Virus record (IMG/VR): IMGVR_UViG_3300020122_000696
Coordinates: 1-35,980 of that record
DNA: 35,980 nt
Strand: one strand, 5' to 3'
Origin: a virus
The notes beneath the pieces are model-generated. The model was not told where the DNA came from. It saw only the letters and a list, made by a program, of their open reading frames with translations, and did not search any database. Below, in pieces: positions 20,812 to 28,989 of the stretch; the stretch's first letter is position 1; each line of letters begins with the position of its first letter. The position numbers were made by a program, and so were the translations under genes.

Positions 20812-21237
20812 CTAGAGGTCTTCCGACTCCATATCGAACAACGGGTTTTCTTTGCGGATCGGTGGTTTATCGAGCCAGCCCTTTTTGATGAGGCGCTCGA
20901 GATCCTTCGCGTTCGTTACCAGCTTCACGCGGTTGCTGCGCGCCCACTTGGTCTCGGCTTCCTGGTAGGCCGTCATCGCGTTCTGCATCTGTTCCTGCGT
21001 GATCGCGCCGATGAAAAAGCGGCCGCCTTCGGGCTTGGGCTTCGCGCCCCATTCCGGGTGATAGAGCATCCGCGGGAACTCCTCATGCTTGTACTGCACG
21101 GGCACGTATCCCACAGCTTTGTTATTGACGATGGTGCCGTCGTATCGGTGCGGGCCTTTGCAGACGCGAGCGGCGCGCGGGATCGGCACGGGATTCTCTT
21201 CGAGTTGAATCTGATCGAGCAGCTGGTAGTTGCTCAT
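20812..21237 (-). CDS. Hypothetical protein, 141 aa
   Basis: Starts MSNYQLLDQIQLEENP behind AAGGAA; longer in-frame extension shadows the gene upstream and the terminator. Contains VQYKHEEFPRMLYHPEWG (about 55-72), then a helical region with EQMQNAMTAYQEAETKWARS and a LERLIKKGWLDKPP end. This type of small protein commonly sits between coat and gp4 genes in P22-like and related phages, role unknown. Confidence 0.6.
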   Translation of the reverse strand: MSNYQLLDQIQLEENPVPIPRAARVCKGPHRYDGTIVNNKAVGYVPVQYKHEEFPRMLYHPEWGAKPKPEGGRFFIGAITQEQMQNAMTAYQEAETKWARSNRVKLVTNAKDLERLIKKGWLDKPPIRKENPLFDMESEDL

Positions 21238-21254
21238 GAAAATTCCTTTCGGCG

Positions 21255-21297
21255 AAAAATGCCGGGCGGTCTCGAGACGAGTCGAAAGACCGCCCGG
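21255..21297 (-). terminator. Intrinsic terminator after the head-operon protein gene
   Basis: An 11-bp perfect stem (21262-21272 with 21287-21297; ccgggcggtct/agaccgcccgg) with a 14-nt loop. On the minus strand it is followed by C-A-TTTTT (21259-21255). It lies between the stop at 21314 and the ribosome-binding site at about 21245, so head-gene mRNA levels can be separated from later genes. Confidence 0.75.
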
Positions 21298-21313
21298 TTC
21301 TTGGGTGAGGGGT

Positions 21314-22330
21314 CTACTGCAGCGAACAGTTCGATCCCGGCTGAATTGTGAGCGTGCCGGCACCGTTGGCCGCGGCCTGCAGCTGCACCGTGCCGCCGTT
21401 TGCACCGTTGACGATGTCGATGCTTAGGACGTCGGTGAAGTTTGTCGCCGTGGTGATGGTTCCGGTATTGGCCACCGGGGAAGAGAAGGCCACCGCCGAA
21501 GCGTTGGCCGCGGTCGCTGCTGTGATCGGACTGTTCAGCCCTACCGCAACCGCCGTCGGTGATGCCGGGCCGGTGAACTGGTATTTCGGTCCGGTCGTGT
21601 TCGCCGACCCCTGCCAGGTGATGCGGCAGATGGCGTGATAGTTGCGATTAGGCAGAACCAGGAAGGCGATATTTCCGGTGTTTGCCGTCGCGCCGGCCAG
21701 GTTCGAGAACGTGGTCGTCGCGTTGGTGTAGGCCGAGGTTATCGATACTTCCTGCGAAACGTTCTGGCTTGGGAACGAGTAAGTCGTCGCCGGAACCCAG
21801 CCCGTAAGCACTGCGCCCGCGGGTGTCGAGAACGGCGCGCAGACGAACTGCGTGCCGGTGATGACATTGATCCAGGGCTGCAACAGCGTCGAGCCTGCCA
21901 CACAGCTGCCTTGGATCGGAGGATCCGACAGATACAAACCGCCCGAGCCGGCAAAGCCGCCGAACTGCGGCGTGCCGACCTGAACATAGACCACCGCGTT
22001 CGCCTTATGGAACGCGGACTTCGTGCCTTGCTGTGCGCGCAGCACGTTGAAAATGGTCGTCTGTCCGGGCACCGTGGTGAGCACGCCCATCAGCTCGGTA
22101 TCAACATAGAGCCACGTAATGGGCGAGCCGTTGAAAGCGGCCTGCACACCGGTGGCGGAAGCAAGACTTGCGGTTGTGGTGAATGCGCCCTGCGCGCCGC
22201 CGGCCAGGGAAGCCGGGCCGAGTGGCATATCCGACGACAGGGTGGTTTGCGTGAGGTTGGTCTGGCCGAAAGCCAGGGCACCCATCAGCACGAGAACGAC
22301 AAGCGAAAGAGTCTTGAGTGTGTTTTTCAT
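21314..22330 (-). CDS. Exported structural-type protein with Sec signal, 338 aa
   Basis: Signal peptide MKNTLKTLSLVVLVLMGALAFG, mature end QTNLTQTTL. The body is Ser/Thr/Gly/Ala-rich and beta-like (ITWLYVDTELMGVLTTVPG, FNVLRAQQGTKSAFHK, YHAICRITWQG), with a VLRGxxGT-like motif seen in phage head-decoration and fibre proteins. It immediately follows the coat gene, so a capsid decoration or head-fibre role is plausible, yet it carries an export signal. Strongly expressed location, ended by a terminator. Confidence 0.6.
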   Translation of the reverse strand: MKNTLKTLSLVVLVLMGALAFGQTNLTQTTLSSDMPLGPASLAGGAQGAFTTTASLASATGVQAAFNGSPITWLYVDTELMGVLTTVPGQTTIFNVLRAQQGTKSAFHKANAVVYVQVGTPQFGGFAGSGGLYLSDPPIQGSCVAGSTLLQPWINVITGTQFVCAPFSTPAGAVLTGWVPATTYSFPSQNVSQEVSITSAYTNATTTFSNLAGATANTGNIAFLVLPNRNYHAICRITWQGSANTTGPKYQFTGPASPTAVAVGLNSPITAATAANASAVAFSSPVANTGTITTATNFTDVLSIDIVNGANGGTVQLQAAANGAGTLTIQPGSNCSLQ

Positions 22331-22373
22331 CGTTGGTTTGTCCTTGTCTTAGGCTCGTTAGGCTCGTCGCTCC

Positions 22374-23594
22374 TCAGCTCGCGATCCGGCAGGCGAGCTC
22401 GGGATAGAGTGTGGCAACGCCGTAGAGCACGTCACCGCGGAAGGGGAATCGATCCTGGTTGATGTCGTAAGCGCGCACCAGTCGGAACGACGCTTTCATC
22501 TCTTTCGAGGAAGCGCGCTCGCCGATGTCGACGCCGCCGGGAACTACCAGGTCGGCCATACCGAGAGTGAAGGCATCCTCGTGGAAGGCCAGCCCTCGAG
22601 GCGAGGGACCAGTTCCGGAAGCACCTTGCACCGTGATGGCTGCGTTGTTGGCGGGCGATGCCGATGCGTTCATGAACGGCCCGGCTGTGATCAGGCCGTT
22701 GCCGCTCGGGCCGGCGATCGGAATCGTCGCGGCGCCGCCGCCGCTCGAGACTACGTTCGCGGTGACCACCCATTGCGCAAGCGAAGCGTTCGCCTGGCGG
22801 TTCTGTGCGTTCACCGAGAAGACACCCGCGAAGCTGATCACATCGCCTTGGTTCAGCACCTGCGTCGAGTTCGTCCAGCCCGACGTGATGATCGACGAGC
22901 CGGTTTGGTTCGCGCCGTTCACGACTGGCGTCGAGCCCGCATAGCTGCCGACGGTTTGCACGCGCGTGTTCTGGTCGACGTACCAGTCGAAGCCCAGAAA
23001 GTCGCGCGCCATCATGCCTTTTTCGTTCTGGTCCGAGATCTGCCGCTGCGGATTGAACAGGCCTTTGACGGTGTCGACGAGTACCGCGTTCATGCCGGTG
23101 GAAAGCACGACGCAGCGATCATCGAACGGCACAGACATATCGCTCAGCCGTTGGCCGGCCTGCAGATAGGTCAGAGTGAGGTTCGGGATCGTGCCCGGCG
23201 TGCCGATTTCGTTGAACACGTTCAGATACTGCCCGAGCACGTCGAAGTCGATGAAGTTCGCGAGCGTCGACAGGCCTGGACGGATGAAGCGCTTCGAGAA
23301 ATCGTCGATGTTCAGCGCCAGGTCGACCGAAGAGAAAGCGAGGCCGAGATGTCGCTGCGTGTTCAGCACGAGCGGCACACTGGTCTCGGTGGCGTCTTCG
23401 ATCTGCAGCGCCTGGCCGACGGCCGTTAGATAGCGGGGTGGGCGCCGGATGTTAAGCACCGTCCCAATTTTCGCACCCTCGACGCCGAAGCGGTCATCGT
23501 ATTGCCGATTGACACGCTTGACAGCGGCGAGGTTATTCACGAGGACCATCAGTGCCTCGTTCGTCACCATGCCGATTGTTAGGTAGGTATTCAT
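22374..23594 (-). CDS. Major capsid (P22-type coat) protein
   Basis: 406 aa, close to P22 gp5 (430). Starts MNTYLTIGMVTNEALMVL, with an N-terminal arm, then GTVLNIRRPPRY, an ALQIEDATETSVPLVLN stretch (like the P22-coat ...T..S..l.l... strand) and QRHLGLAFSSVDLALN, patterns shared with the P22_CoatProtein family. A middle insertion (about 225-330; variable Gly/Ser/Ala) could be the surface (I-like) domain. It would form the T=7 shell with the scaffold encoded just upstream. Confidence 0.8.
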   Translation of the reverse strand: MNTYLTIGMVTNEALMVLVNNLAAVKRVNRQYDDRFGVEGAKIGTVLNIRRPPRYLTAVGQALQIEDATETSVPLVLNTQRHLGLAFSSVDLALNIDDFSKRFIRPGLSTLANFIDFDVLGQYLNVFNEIGTPGTIPNLTLTYLQAGQRLSDMSVPFDDRCVVLSTGMNAVLVDTVKGLFNPQRQISDQNEKGMMARDFLGFDWYVDQNTRVQTVGSYAGSTPVVNGANQTGSSIITSGWTNSTQVLNQGDVISFAGVFSVNAQNRQANASLAQWVVTANVVSSGGGAATIPIAGPSGNGLITAGPFMNASASPANNAAITVQGASGTGPSPRGLAFHEDAFTLGMADLVVPGGVDIGERASSKEMKASFRLVRAYDINQDRFPFRGDVLYGVATLYPELACRIAS

Positions 23595-23613
23595 AGGCTA
23601 GGGGCCGGTTCCT

Positions 23614-24585
23614 TCAGTGCCGGCGAGAGCTTAGCTGCGCTTGTCTGCGCGCGATCCACCCGTCTGTGTCTTTCACGAGTGTGGGATCGGCGAGATCCGG
23701 CGCGGCCTTGGTTGTGCCACGTACCGGCGTTGTCGGCGCCGGCGTGCGGCTAACAGGTTTCGCGCGAGCCGTCTCAGAAGGGCTTTTTTCAGGAAATAAC
23801 CGGGCCTCGAGCCTTCCCACCATGCGCTGCACACCTGCGGGTGACAGATTGGAAAACTTCTCCATGTCTTCCGGGTGATTCGCCAGGTGGTACATCAGCT
23901 CGCCCGAGTTCTCGGAATCGACCAGGGCGATCTGAAAGGCCTGGTTCGCCTGTGGGCTCGAGAACGTGAACACGGGCATGCCGTTGATCGCGTCATCGAA
24001 ATCTTCGTGCGCGTCGCGGGCATCCTCGAGCCGCTCGAGATGAGCGTTGTAACTTTGCTTGGCGCTCTCTTCGGCTTCCCGAGCCGTTTCCTTCGCGTCG
24101 AGCTGTCGCTGCTCGTCGCGAACGATCCAACGGTTGTGTGCCGCGTTCCACTGATCCCAATCCTTGAAGTCTTTCAGTTGCGGTTCGGGATCCGCGGAGG
24201 TAGCAGCTTTGGCGGGCTCGGGCTTTTCCGTGCGTTCGGGCTCGCCGCGGCGGCGCGTGGCCTTGAGCTCTTCCTCGGTTTCCCGAAGGCGAGCTGTCAG
24301 CCGATCGATGCGCTTGCGGGCGCCCGGTGGCAGGTCTTTGTCTCCTGGTTCGTCCTTCTCTTCGCTCGCAGTCTTGCCCGTTTCTGAGGCGGGCGCGGTC
24401 TTGGTCGCGGCCTTTTTGTCGGCCGCTTCCGCAGATGTTTCTTTTCCCTTGCTCTCTTCCTCGGCCTTCGCCTTCGCGGGATCAAACTTCTCGCGCCAAT
24501 TAGGCCCGGTCGCATGATCGAGTTCCGCTTGGGTTTCGGTGGTCGAAGCGAGGGTGATGTCAGGCTGCTGTGTCGGTGTCGGCAT
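23614..24585 (-). CDS. Scaffolding protein
   Basis: 323 aa, charged, Lys/Glu/Ala-rich and almost wholly helical or disordered (KAKAEEESKGKETSAEAADK, RIDRLTARLRETEEELKATR). Residues about 175-255 hold a more ordered region (FDDAINGMPVFTF, SGELMYHLANHPEDMEKFSNL) and the C-terminus is basic (ARRQAQLSSRRH), as expected for coat contact. Size matches P22 gp8 (303 aa). Position between portal-side and coat genes supports the assignment. It drives prohead assembly and leaves before packaging. Confidence 0.75.
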   Translation of the reverse strand: MPTPTQQPDITLASTTETQAELDHATGPNWREKFDPAKAKAEEESKGKETSAEAADKKAATKTAPASETGKTASEEKDEPGDKDLPPGARKRIDRLTARLRETEEELKATRRRGEPERTEKPEPAKAATSADPEPQLKDFKDWDQWNAAHNRWIVRDEQRQLDAKETAREAEESAKQSYNAHLERLEDARDAHEDFDDAINGMPVFTFSSPQANQAFQIALVDSENSGELMYHLANHPEDMEKFSNLSPAGVQRMVGRLEARLFPEKSPSETARAKPVSRTPAPTTPVRGTTKAAPDLADPTLVKDTDGWIARRQAQLSSRRH

Positions 24586-24655
24586 GGAATTTGCTCTCCA
24601 TTGGGATCAGGCGCGGTGTACAAGGCCCGCCGCTAGGCCGTGGTGCGAAAACTGG

Positions 24656-25135
24656 TTAGGCGCTGCCGCTGCCCGTGGTCTGGATCGTGATCGAGGTCGG
24701 GCTGTTCACGGTGACGACGTAATCGCGGTTTCCGGTCGTGGCGATTGAAGTCGTACCCGTGCCGAGGCTCACGCCTGTGCCGGCGACGAGTGTCAATGTG
24801 CCGGCGCCCTGGTGCACGATGCGCAGGAAGTACTGAAAGCCGTTCTGCGGCTGAAAGCCGAGCGCGGCCGTTAGGTCGGCATACATCTGCGCCGCGGTGC
24901 GCGTGGTTTGGTTGCCCGGGTTCGCGCCGGTCGAGATCAGCAACACGTCGAGCGCGCCGGTGATGGCGCCCTGCGGAAGCGTCGAGGCCGCTGTCAGCGC
25001 AAGCGACGTCGCCTGGCACTGCGAAGAAACGATGTCGCTGATCGCCGACTGGTCATAAGCGCCGACGTGTGCGAAGGTCCCGAACAGCGGGCAAGCGATC
25101 GCGGCGAAAAAGCAGAAAAGCATGAACAGATGCAT
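24656..25135 (-). CDS. Exported small structural-type protein with Sec signal
   Basis: 159 aa behind AAAGGAA. Signal peptide MHLFMLFCFFAAIACPLFGTFA. The mature part contains a pattern typical of tail-fibre or head-fibre repeats (FQYFLRIVHQGAGTLTLVAG, GVSLGTGTTSI, SPTSITIQTTGSG). It lies between portal and scaffold, where a head-assembly protein is expected, but carries an export signal. Function inferred only. Confidence 0.55.
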   Translation of the reverse strand: MHLFMLFCFFAAIACPLFGTFAHVGAYDQSAISDIVSSQCQATSLALTAASTLPQGAITGALDVLLISTGANPGNQTTRTAAQMYADLTAALGFQPQNGFQYFLRIVHQGAGTLTLVAGTGVSLGTGTTSIATTGNRDYVVTVNSPTSITIQTTGSGSA

Positions 25136-25147
25136 GGTGGTTTCCTT

Positions 25148-27394
25148 TTACTGAGAGGGTTGATTACCGTTCTGCGGAGGCTGCGCGGCGGCCGCGGCCG
25201 CGGCCTGGTTGGCGGCGGCGCGATCGCTTTGCTCGAGCGCGTTCGAGTGATCCATCGCGCCCGAGGCGATGTCGTGGGCCTGGCTGCGCAATTCCGACAT
25301 CAGGTCGGCGTCGATTTCGGCGCGCGTGTCGCGCGATTGCGCTTTGGTCGTGATCTCGGCGACGACGATGGGCGTGATCGCCTTCAACTTGCCGAGCAGG
25401 ATGTCGGCGTCGATGCGCATCTTTTCGATCGAGGCCTTTCCTTGCTGCTCGACGGTCTTCGCCTGGATGATGTTCTGCGCATTCTGCAGCGCTTCGACCA
25501 CTTGGCCGTGCACCTTTTGGAGCGCGGCGAGCTGCGCTTGTGACTTTTGGGCTTGTACTTCCGGGGTGTCGCCTTCGGCCTGCTGCAGCCAGGGATTTTG
25601 CTGCATCACCCACATCTTCAGGCGCTTCGCGATCTCGGGCGCCTGGTTCCAGTCCATATTCCCGACCAGCAGATCGCCGACGAGCGAGATGATCTCGGGC
25701 GTAGCCTGGATGAGCGCCATGATCGAAGCAACTGCCTCTTGCCGCTTGGTCTGGTAGTTCGGGCCAACGTCGACGGTCACGTCGTAGCTGCCATTCGAGA
25801 GATCCAGAAACTTTTTAATTGCCGGGTTCTGCTGCTGCAGCTGCTGCGCGTCCGGTTGCTGGTCGTCACCGATGTGCGTGATGACGTGGTCGCTCGTGCC
25901 GTCCGGGTTCACGATCCGCATGATCGTCGGCACGTCGTAAACCTTGGGCAGCGCCGGCAGAATCAGCCGGCCCACGCGACGCTTGGCGCGTGCTGAGTTG
26001 TCCGAGTAGTTGAGATTCGAAATGTCGCCTTGCTTTTGCCGGGCGAGCACTGCTTTTCCGCTCTCGTCGGCCTTGATCCGGCCGAGAACCGCGTCATTGA
26101 TTCCGGTGACGGCCTCGAGGTTGGCTGCGCCCGACTGCCGCATCGCCGCCATCGCCTGGATCGGCGGCTCGGCCTGGTCACGTTCGGGCAAGGGCAGCAG
26201 CTGGCCGTCTTTCACGACCGCTTTGCCGGTGAGGATTGAATAGTTCGTGCGGTTGGCGTTTTTCCACTCTTCCTCGTGCCCTTCGATGACTTCGGCGTAG
26301 CCTTTCCACTGCGCTTTCGGCGCGAGCGCGATCAGCTCGGTGGCGGCGGTTTCCCAATAGTTGAATTGGCGCTGCGGATCCTTGGCATCGCGCACCATGC
26401 CGGAAACGTACTTCTTTCCGTTGATGTCGAGCTCCTCGCCGATCACGGGCACGTTCGGGATCGAATTCCACACCGTGGGCCGGCCGCCCGTGCCCTCTTT
26501 GTTGCCGTCGAGGATGTCGACCGCGGTGATCTTGCACCACATGCAACGCGGCTTTTTCCAGTCGCGGCTTGTGATGCTGTCGTCGTCTTCGGTCACGCCC
26601 TCGGGCAAGCTGTCGACGATGGTGCCGTCGGCCAACTGATAGAGCTTCGAGTCCTCGTGCTCGATGTACCAGTATTCGGCGACACGAATCTGATCCTTGG
26701 CAAGCCAGTCGTGCGCGTTATCGCCGATCGAAGAGAAATTGTCGAGCGAGGCGGCCTCGGTGTCTTCGCCGAACTTCGAGACAAACTCGGCGCGGGTGTA
26801 ATCGTGAATCTTGAAGTGCCAGGCCGCGTCGCTTTTGTCGAGCTCGTTCGCCGTCGGGTCGGTGTAGTGCATGAACGGATTGGTCGCGGCGCCGATGTGG
26901 ATCTCCTGCAGCATGGTGCGGCCGGTTTTATAGCGCGTCGAGAGCTCGAGCCAGCCCATGCCCGCGATCACCATGTGATCGTCGGCCGTGTCGTAAGCGA
27001 CTTCCGCATCCGAAGCAACTTCGATATGGCGTACCACGCCGGTGATCATGGTCGCTTCTTCGACCGAGGCGCCGTCGCCGACCGGGTTGACCTGGATCGC
27101 CGGCCGCTGCTGGCGCATTTCGTTGCAGACCACGCGCTTCATGGGCTTTAGTCGGTTGATCGTGAGGCAGGGGCGCCGCTCGCGATCACGCTGCGTCTTA
27201 ATATCGGTCGGCCACTGCTCGCCCACGTAAAACTTGAAATCATCGAGCGCCTCGCGGCGCCATTCCTGCTCGGCATCGGACGCGAGTTTGAAGCGCTCGA
27301 GCGCCAGCTGCAGAAAGAGCTCGCGCTTTCTGGCTTCGGGAGTCTTTTGTCCGATGAACCGCCCGCGCTCGTCGCGTTTAGCTGGCATTGTCAC
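25148..27394 (-). CDS. Portal protein, P22-type
   Basis: 748 aa, near P22 gp1 (725). Features of the P22 portal family: N-terminal RKRELFLQLALERFKLA, then DFKFYVGEQWP and RPCLTINRLKP, YRTKTGRTML-like sheet, a long clip/stem region and a C-terminal Gln/Ala-rich helical barrel end (QSDRAAANQAAAAAAA). The 12-mer would form the DNA entry and exit pore, binding terminase and then the gp4-like ring. The start overlaps the preceding stop by 17 nt. Confidence 0.85.
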   Translation of the reverse strand: MTMPAKRDERGRFIGQKTPEARKRELFLQLALERFKLASDAEQEWRREALDDFKFYVGEQWPTDIKTQRDRERRPCLTINRLKPMKRVVCNEMRQQRPAIQVNPVGDGASVEEATMITGVVRHIEVASDAEVAYDTADDHMVIAGMGWLELSTRYKTGRTMLQEIHIGAATNPFMHYTDPTANELDKSDAAWHFKIHDYTRAEFVSKFGEDTEAASLDNFSSIGDNAHDWLAKDQIRVAEYWYIEHEDSKLYQLADGTIVDSLPEGVTEDDDSITSRDWKKPRCMWCKITAVDILDGNKEGTGGRPTVWNSIPNVPVIGEELDINGKKYVSGMVRDAKDPQRQFNYWETAATELIALAPKAQWKGYAEVIEGHEEEWKNANRTNYSILTGKAVVKDGQLLPLPERDQAEPPIQAMAAMRQSGAANLEAVTGINDAVLGRIKADESGKAVLARQKQGDISNLNYSDNSARAKRRVGRLILPALPKVYDVPTIMRIVNPDGTSDHVITHIGDDQQPDAQQLQQQNPAIKKFLDLSNGSYDVTVDVGPNYQTKRQEAVASIMALIQATPEIISLVGDLLVGNMDWNQAPEIAKRLKMWVMQQNPWLQQAEGDTPEVQAQKSQAQLAALQKVHGQVVEALQNAQNIIQAKTVEQQGKASIEKMRIDADILLGKLKAITPIVVAEITTKAQSRDTRAEIDADLMSELRSQAHDIASGAMDHSNALEQSDRAAANQAAAAAAAQPPQNGNQPSQ

Positions 27395-27647
27395 CGACGC
27401 GGAACGAGAGCGCAGGGTTGCAGTGCTTGTTCACGGGCAGGCCGGCCGCTTTCCACACGTCGAAAGGAATGTACGCGCTGGTCACCGGAGGGATCACCAC
27501 GCGCGTCTGGCGGTCGATCAGCTTGCCGTTCGCCCAGTTGATGTAATCGTGCATGAATCCATAACGAGCCCGGAAGCGACTCTCGGCGCGATCCTCGGCA
27601 CACGTCGGGCAGGCGCAATCGGCCTGGTAGCCGTGCGAGTGAAGCAA
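27378..27647 (-). CDS. Cysteine-motif hypothetical protein, 89 aa
   Basis: MLHSHGYQADCACPTCAEDR gives a C-x-C-x2-C cluster near the N-terminus that could bind metal. It is followed by ARYGFMHDYINWANG and VWKAAGLPVNKHCNPA. Small upstream neighbour of the portal, with a 17-nt overlap. Unknown function. Confidence 0.6.
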   Translation of the reverse strand: MLHSHGYQADCACPTCAEDRAESRFRARYGFMHDYINWANGKLIDRQTRVVIPPVTSAYIPFDVWKAAGLPVNKHCNPALSFRVGDNAS

Positions 27648-27648
27648 A

Positions 27649-27996
27649 TTAGGCGTGGTATCGCCCCCAGATGTCGGCTTCGCGAACCAGGTAAAAGCCC
27701 TCGGGCGCGTCGGCCCAATCGTTCCACTCGGTGAAAACCACGACTTCGCCAGGCTTCACGGTGGTCGGCTTGAACTTGAATTTCTTATTCCACGCGCCCG
27801 GGCCGACCGCGACCACCACGCCGAGCACGGGCACGCGCCGATAATCGCCGTGTTCGCCGTCGGTCTGGTTCGAGACCACGTCAACCAGATGTGGATTCTC
27901 GCGAATGACGATTAAGCCGTTCTCGTCCGACTTCTGGTAGCGGCGCACGAGGACACGATCAAGAGTGGGCTGGAAGGGAATCTCTTCAGCGGGCAT
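27649..27996 (-). CDS. Phage GroES-like (Cpn10) co-chaperonin
   Basis: 115 aa from MPAEEIPFQPTLDRVLVRR. The Cpn10 signature runs in order: P-x-x-DRVLVRR, then G-LIVI before a mobile loop (about 30-52), then VLGVVVAVGPG, VKPGEVVVFTEW and a final YLVREADIWGR. The order and spacing are those of GroES, whose heptamer caps GroEL to fold bound proteins. It sits among head genes, so it probably helps fold coat protein; P22 coat needs GroEL/ES. The loop after GLIVI is longer than in GroES. No GroEL partner is in the window, so host GroEL would be used. Confidence 0.75.
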   Translation of the reverse strand: MPAEEIPFQPTLDRVLVRRYQKSDENGLIVIRENPHLVDVVSNQTDGEHGDYRRVPVLGVVVAVGPGAWNKKFKFKPTTVKPGEVVVFTEWNDWADAPEGFYLVREADIWGRYHA

Positions 27997-28000
27997 GGTG

Positions 28001-28231
28001 TTATCGGTGGAGCAGGGAAGACATCTTGAGGCTCGAGCCTTTCCCGATGCCAGGGTATTTTCGGTGCACCTTGGCGCGCACGGTGGCTTTCTCGGCCGGC
28101 GAACCATGTTGAGCAACCCGCGACAGTGCATTGCGGGCGTGCGGCTTGTCTTCGATCGGATAGCGCCGGCCAGGCAGAGCAAATTCTCCGGTCGGGATCT
28201 CGCGACGGGTTTTTGCAGTGAGTTGAGCCAT
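28001..28231 (-). CDS. DUF6582-like small protein, 76 aa
   Basis: MAQLTAKTRREIPTGEFALPGRRYPIEDK, then ARNALSRVAQHGSP and KVHRKYPGIGKG: the P.RRYPI.D..HARNALSR..Q.. pattern is a widespread phage small protein (DUF6582-like, by memory). Ends KMSSLLHR, similar to the end KMSTMLR of the next protein. Function unknown; in the capsid operon. Confidence 0.7.
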   Translation of the reverse strand: MAQLTAKTRREIPTGEFALPGRRYPIEDKPHARNALSRVAQHGSPAEKATVRAKVHRKYPGIGKGSSLKMSSLLHR

Positions 28232-28234
28232 AAC

Positions 28235-28432
28235 TTAGCGGAGCATCGTCGACATCTTCAGCTTCGATGCGGCCTGCTTCTCGGCGTGCTTCTTTTCCAT
28301 GCGCCGGCCCTTGGCGGTGATCTTCGAGCCGTGCATGGCGCCCATGTTATTCATTGCGCCGTACACGTAGCGATCCGGATCCACACCGGCCGGCACGTGC
28401 GCACGCAGCTTGTCCTCGAGAAACTTCGGCAT
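28235..28432 (-). CDS. Conserved small phage protein, 65 aa
   Basis: MPKFLEDKLRAHVPAGVD, then VYGAMNNMGAMHGSKITAKG and a basic tail ending KLKMSTMLR. The M-N-x-x-G-A-M-x-G-x-K-I-T-x-K-G motif is found in many phage small proteins next to head genes. Two nt separate it from the previous stop on the downstream side. Unknown role, probably head-related or DNA-binding. Confidence 0.65.
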   Translation of the reverse strand: MPKFLEDKLRAHVPAGVDPDRYVYGAMNNMGAMHGSKITAKGRRMEKKHAEKQAASKLKMSTMLR

Positions 28433-28699
28433 TCAGTTCTCGCACACCAGGATCCGGCGATCGCCGTCCTGGATCCAGTCGGACTCGGTGCACTCACAGG
28501 TGAGCGCGTCATCGCCTTCGTCGGTAGCCGTGATCGGATGACAGCGGCGCACCTCGATCTTGCGGCCGGCCGTGGCATCCGCGAACGCATGCAGCGCAAA
28601 GCCGAAGATCAAAATCAGGAGCAGCATCACCGCCATGCCCAACACCAGGTATTGCGCCGCGATCGAGCGCTCGCGATCGGTGAATTCTCGACGCGTCAT
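28433..28699 (-). CDS. Single-span membrane protein, 88 aa
   Basis: N-terminal basic segment, then one hydrophobic helix (YLVLGMAVMLLLILIFGFAL, residues 17-36). The C-terminal part has a CECTE cluster and further cysteines (RRCHPI, LVCEN). Topology with the cysteine-rich part outside is likely. Tight overlap with neighbours. Unusual inside a head operon; function unknown. Confidence 0.6.
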   Translation of the reverse strand: MTRREFTDRERSIAAQYLVLGMAVMLLLILIFGFALHAFADATAGRKIEVRRCHPITATDEGDDALTCECTESDWIQDGDRRILVCEN

Positions 28700-28980
28700 T
28701 TCTTGGGCGCGACGGGTTCCTTGCCGTGCTCGGGTTCCGACTCGTTCTCGAGATCGAGCCCTTTGGTGTCAATGTGGGCGTGTTGGGCGATGTAAGAGAT
28801 CGCCTTCGGGCCTTCGTCCTCGCCGAAAGGCTGCTTTTCCGGCTGGTGTTCGTAGTGCGTGAAGTGCCGCTCGACAATGTGCCCACCGTCGGCGCCTTGA
28901 TACACGCGCAGATGATCGAGCACCTTCGGCGCTTTGCGGTCTTCGCTCGGGCTCGACGTCCTGATCTCTTTTCCGACCAT
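28696..28980 (-). CDS. Hypothetical charged protein, 94 aa
   Basis: MVGKEIRTSSPSEDRK, then VYQGADGGHIVERHFTHYEH and a highly charged C-terminus (ESEPEHGKEPVAPKK). It overlaps the next gene by 4 nt (ATGA). Contains His-rich stretches (HFTHYEHQ, AQHAHID). No family recognised. Confidence 0.55.
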   Translation of the reverse strand: MVGKEIRTSSPSEDRKAPKVLDHLRVYQGADGGHIVERHFTHYEHQPEKQPFGEDEGPKAISYIAQHAHIDTKGLDLENESEPEHGKEPVAPKK

Positions 28981-28989
28981 GTTGCTCTC

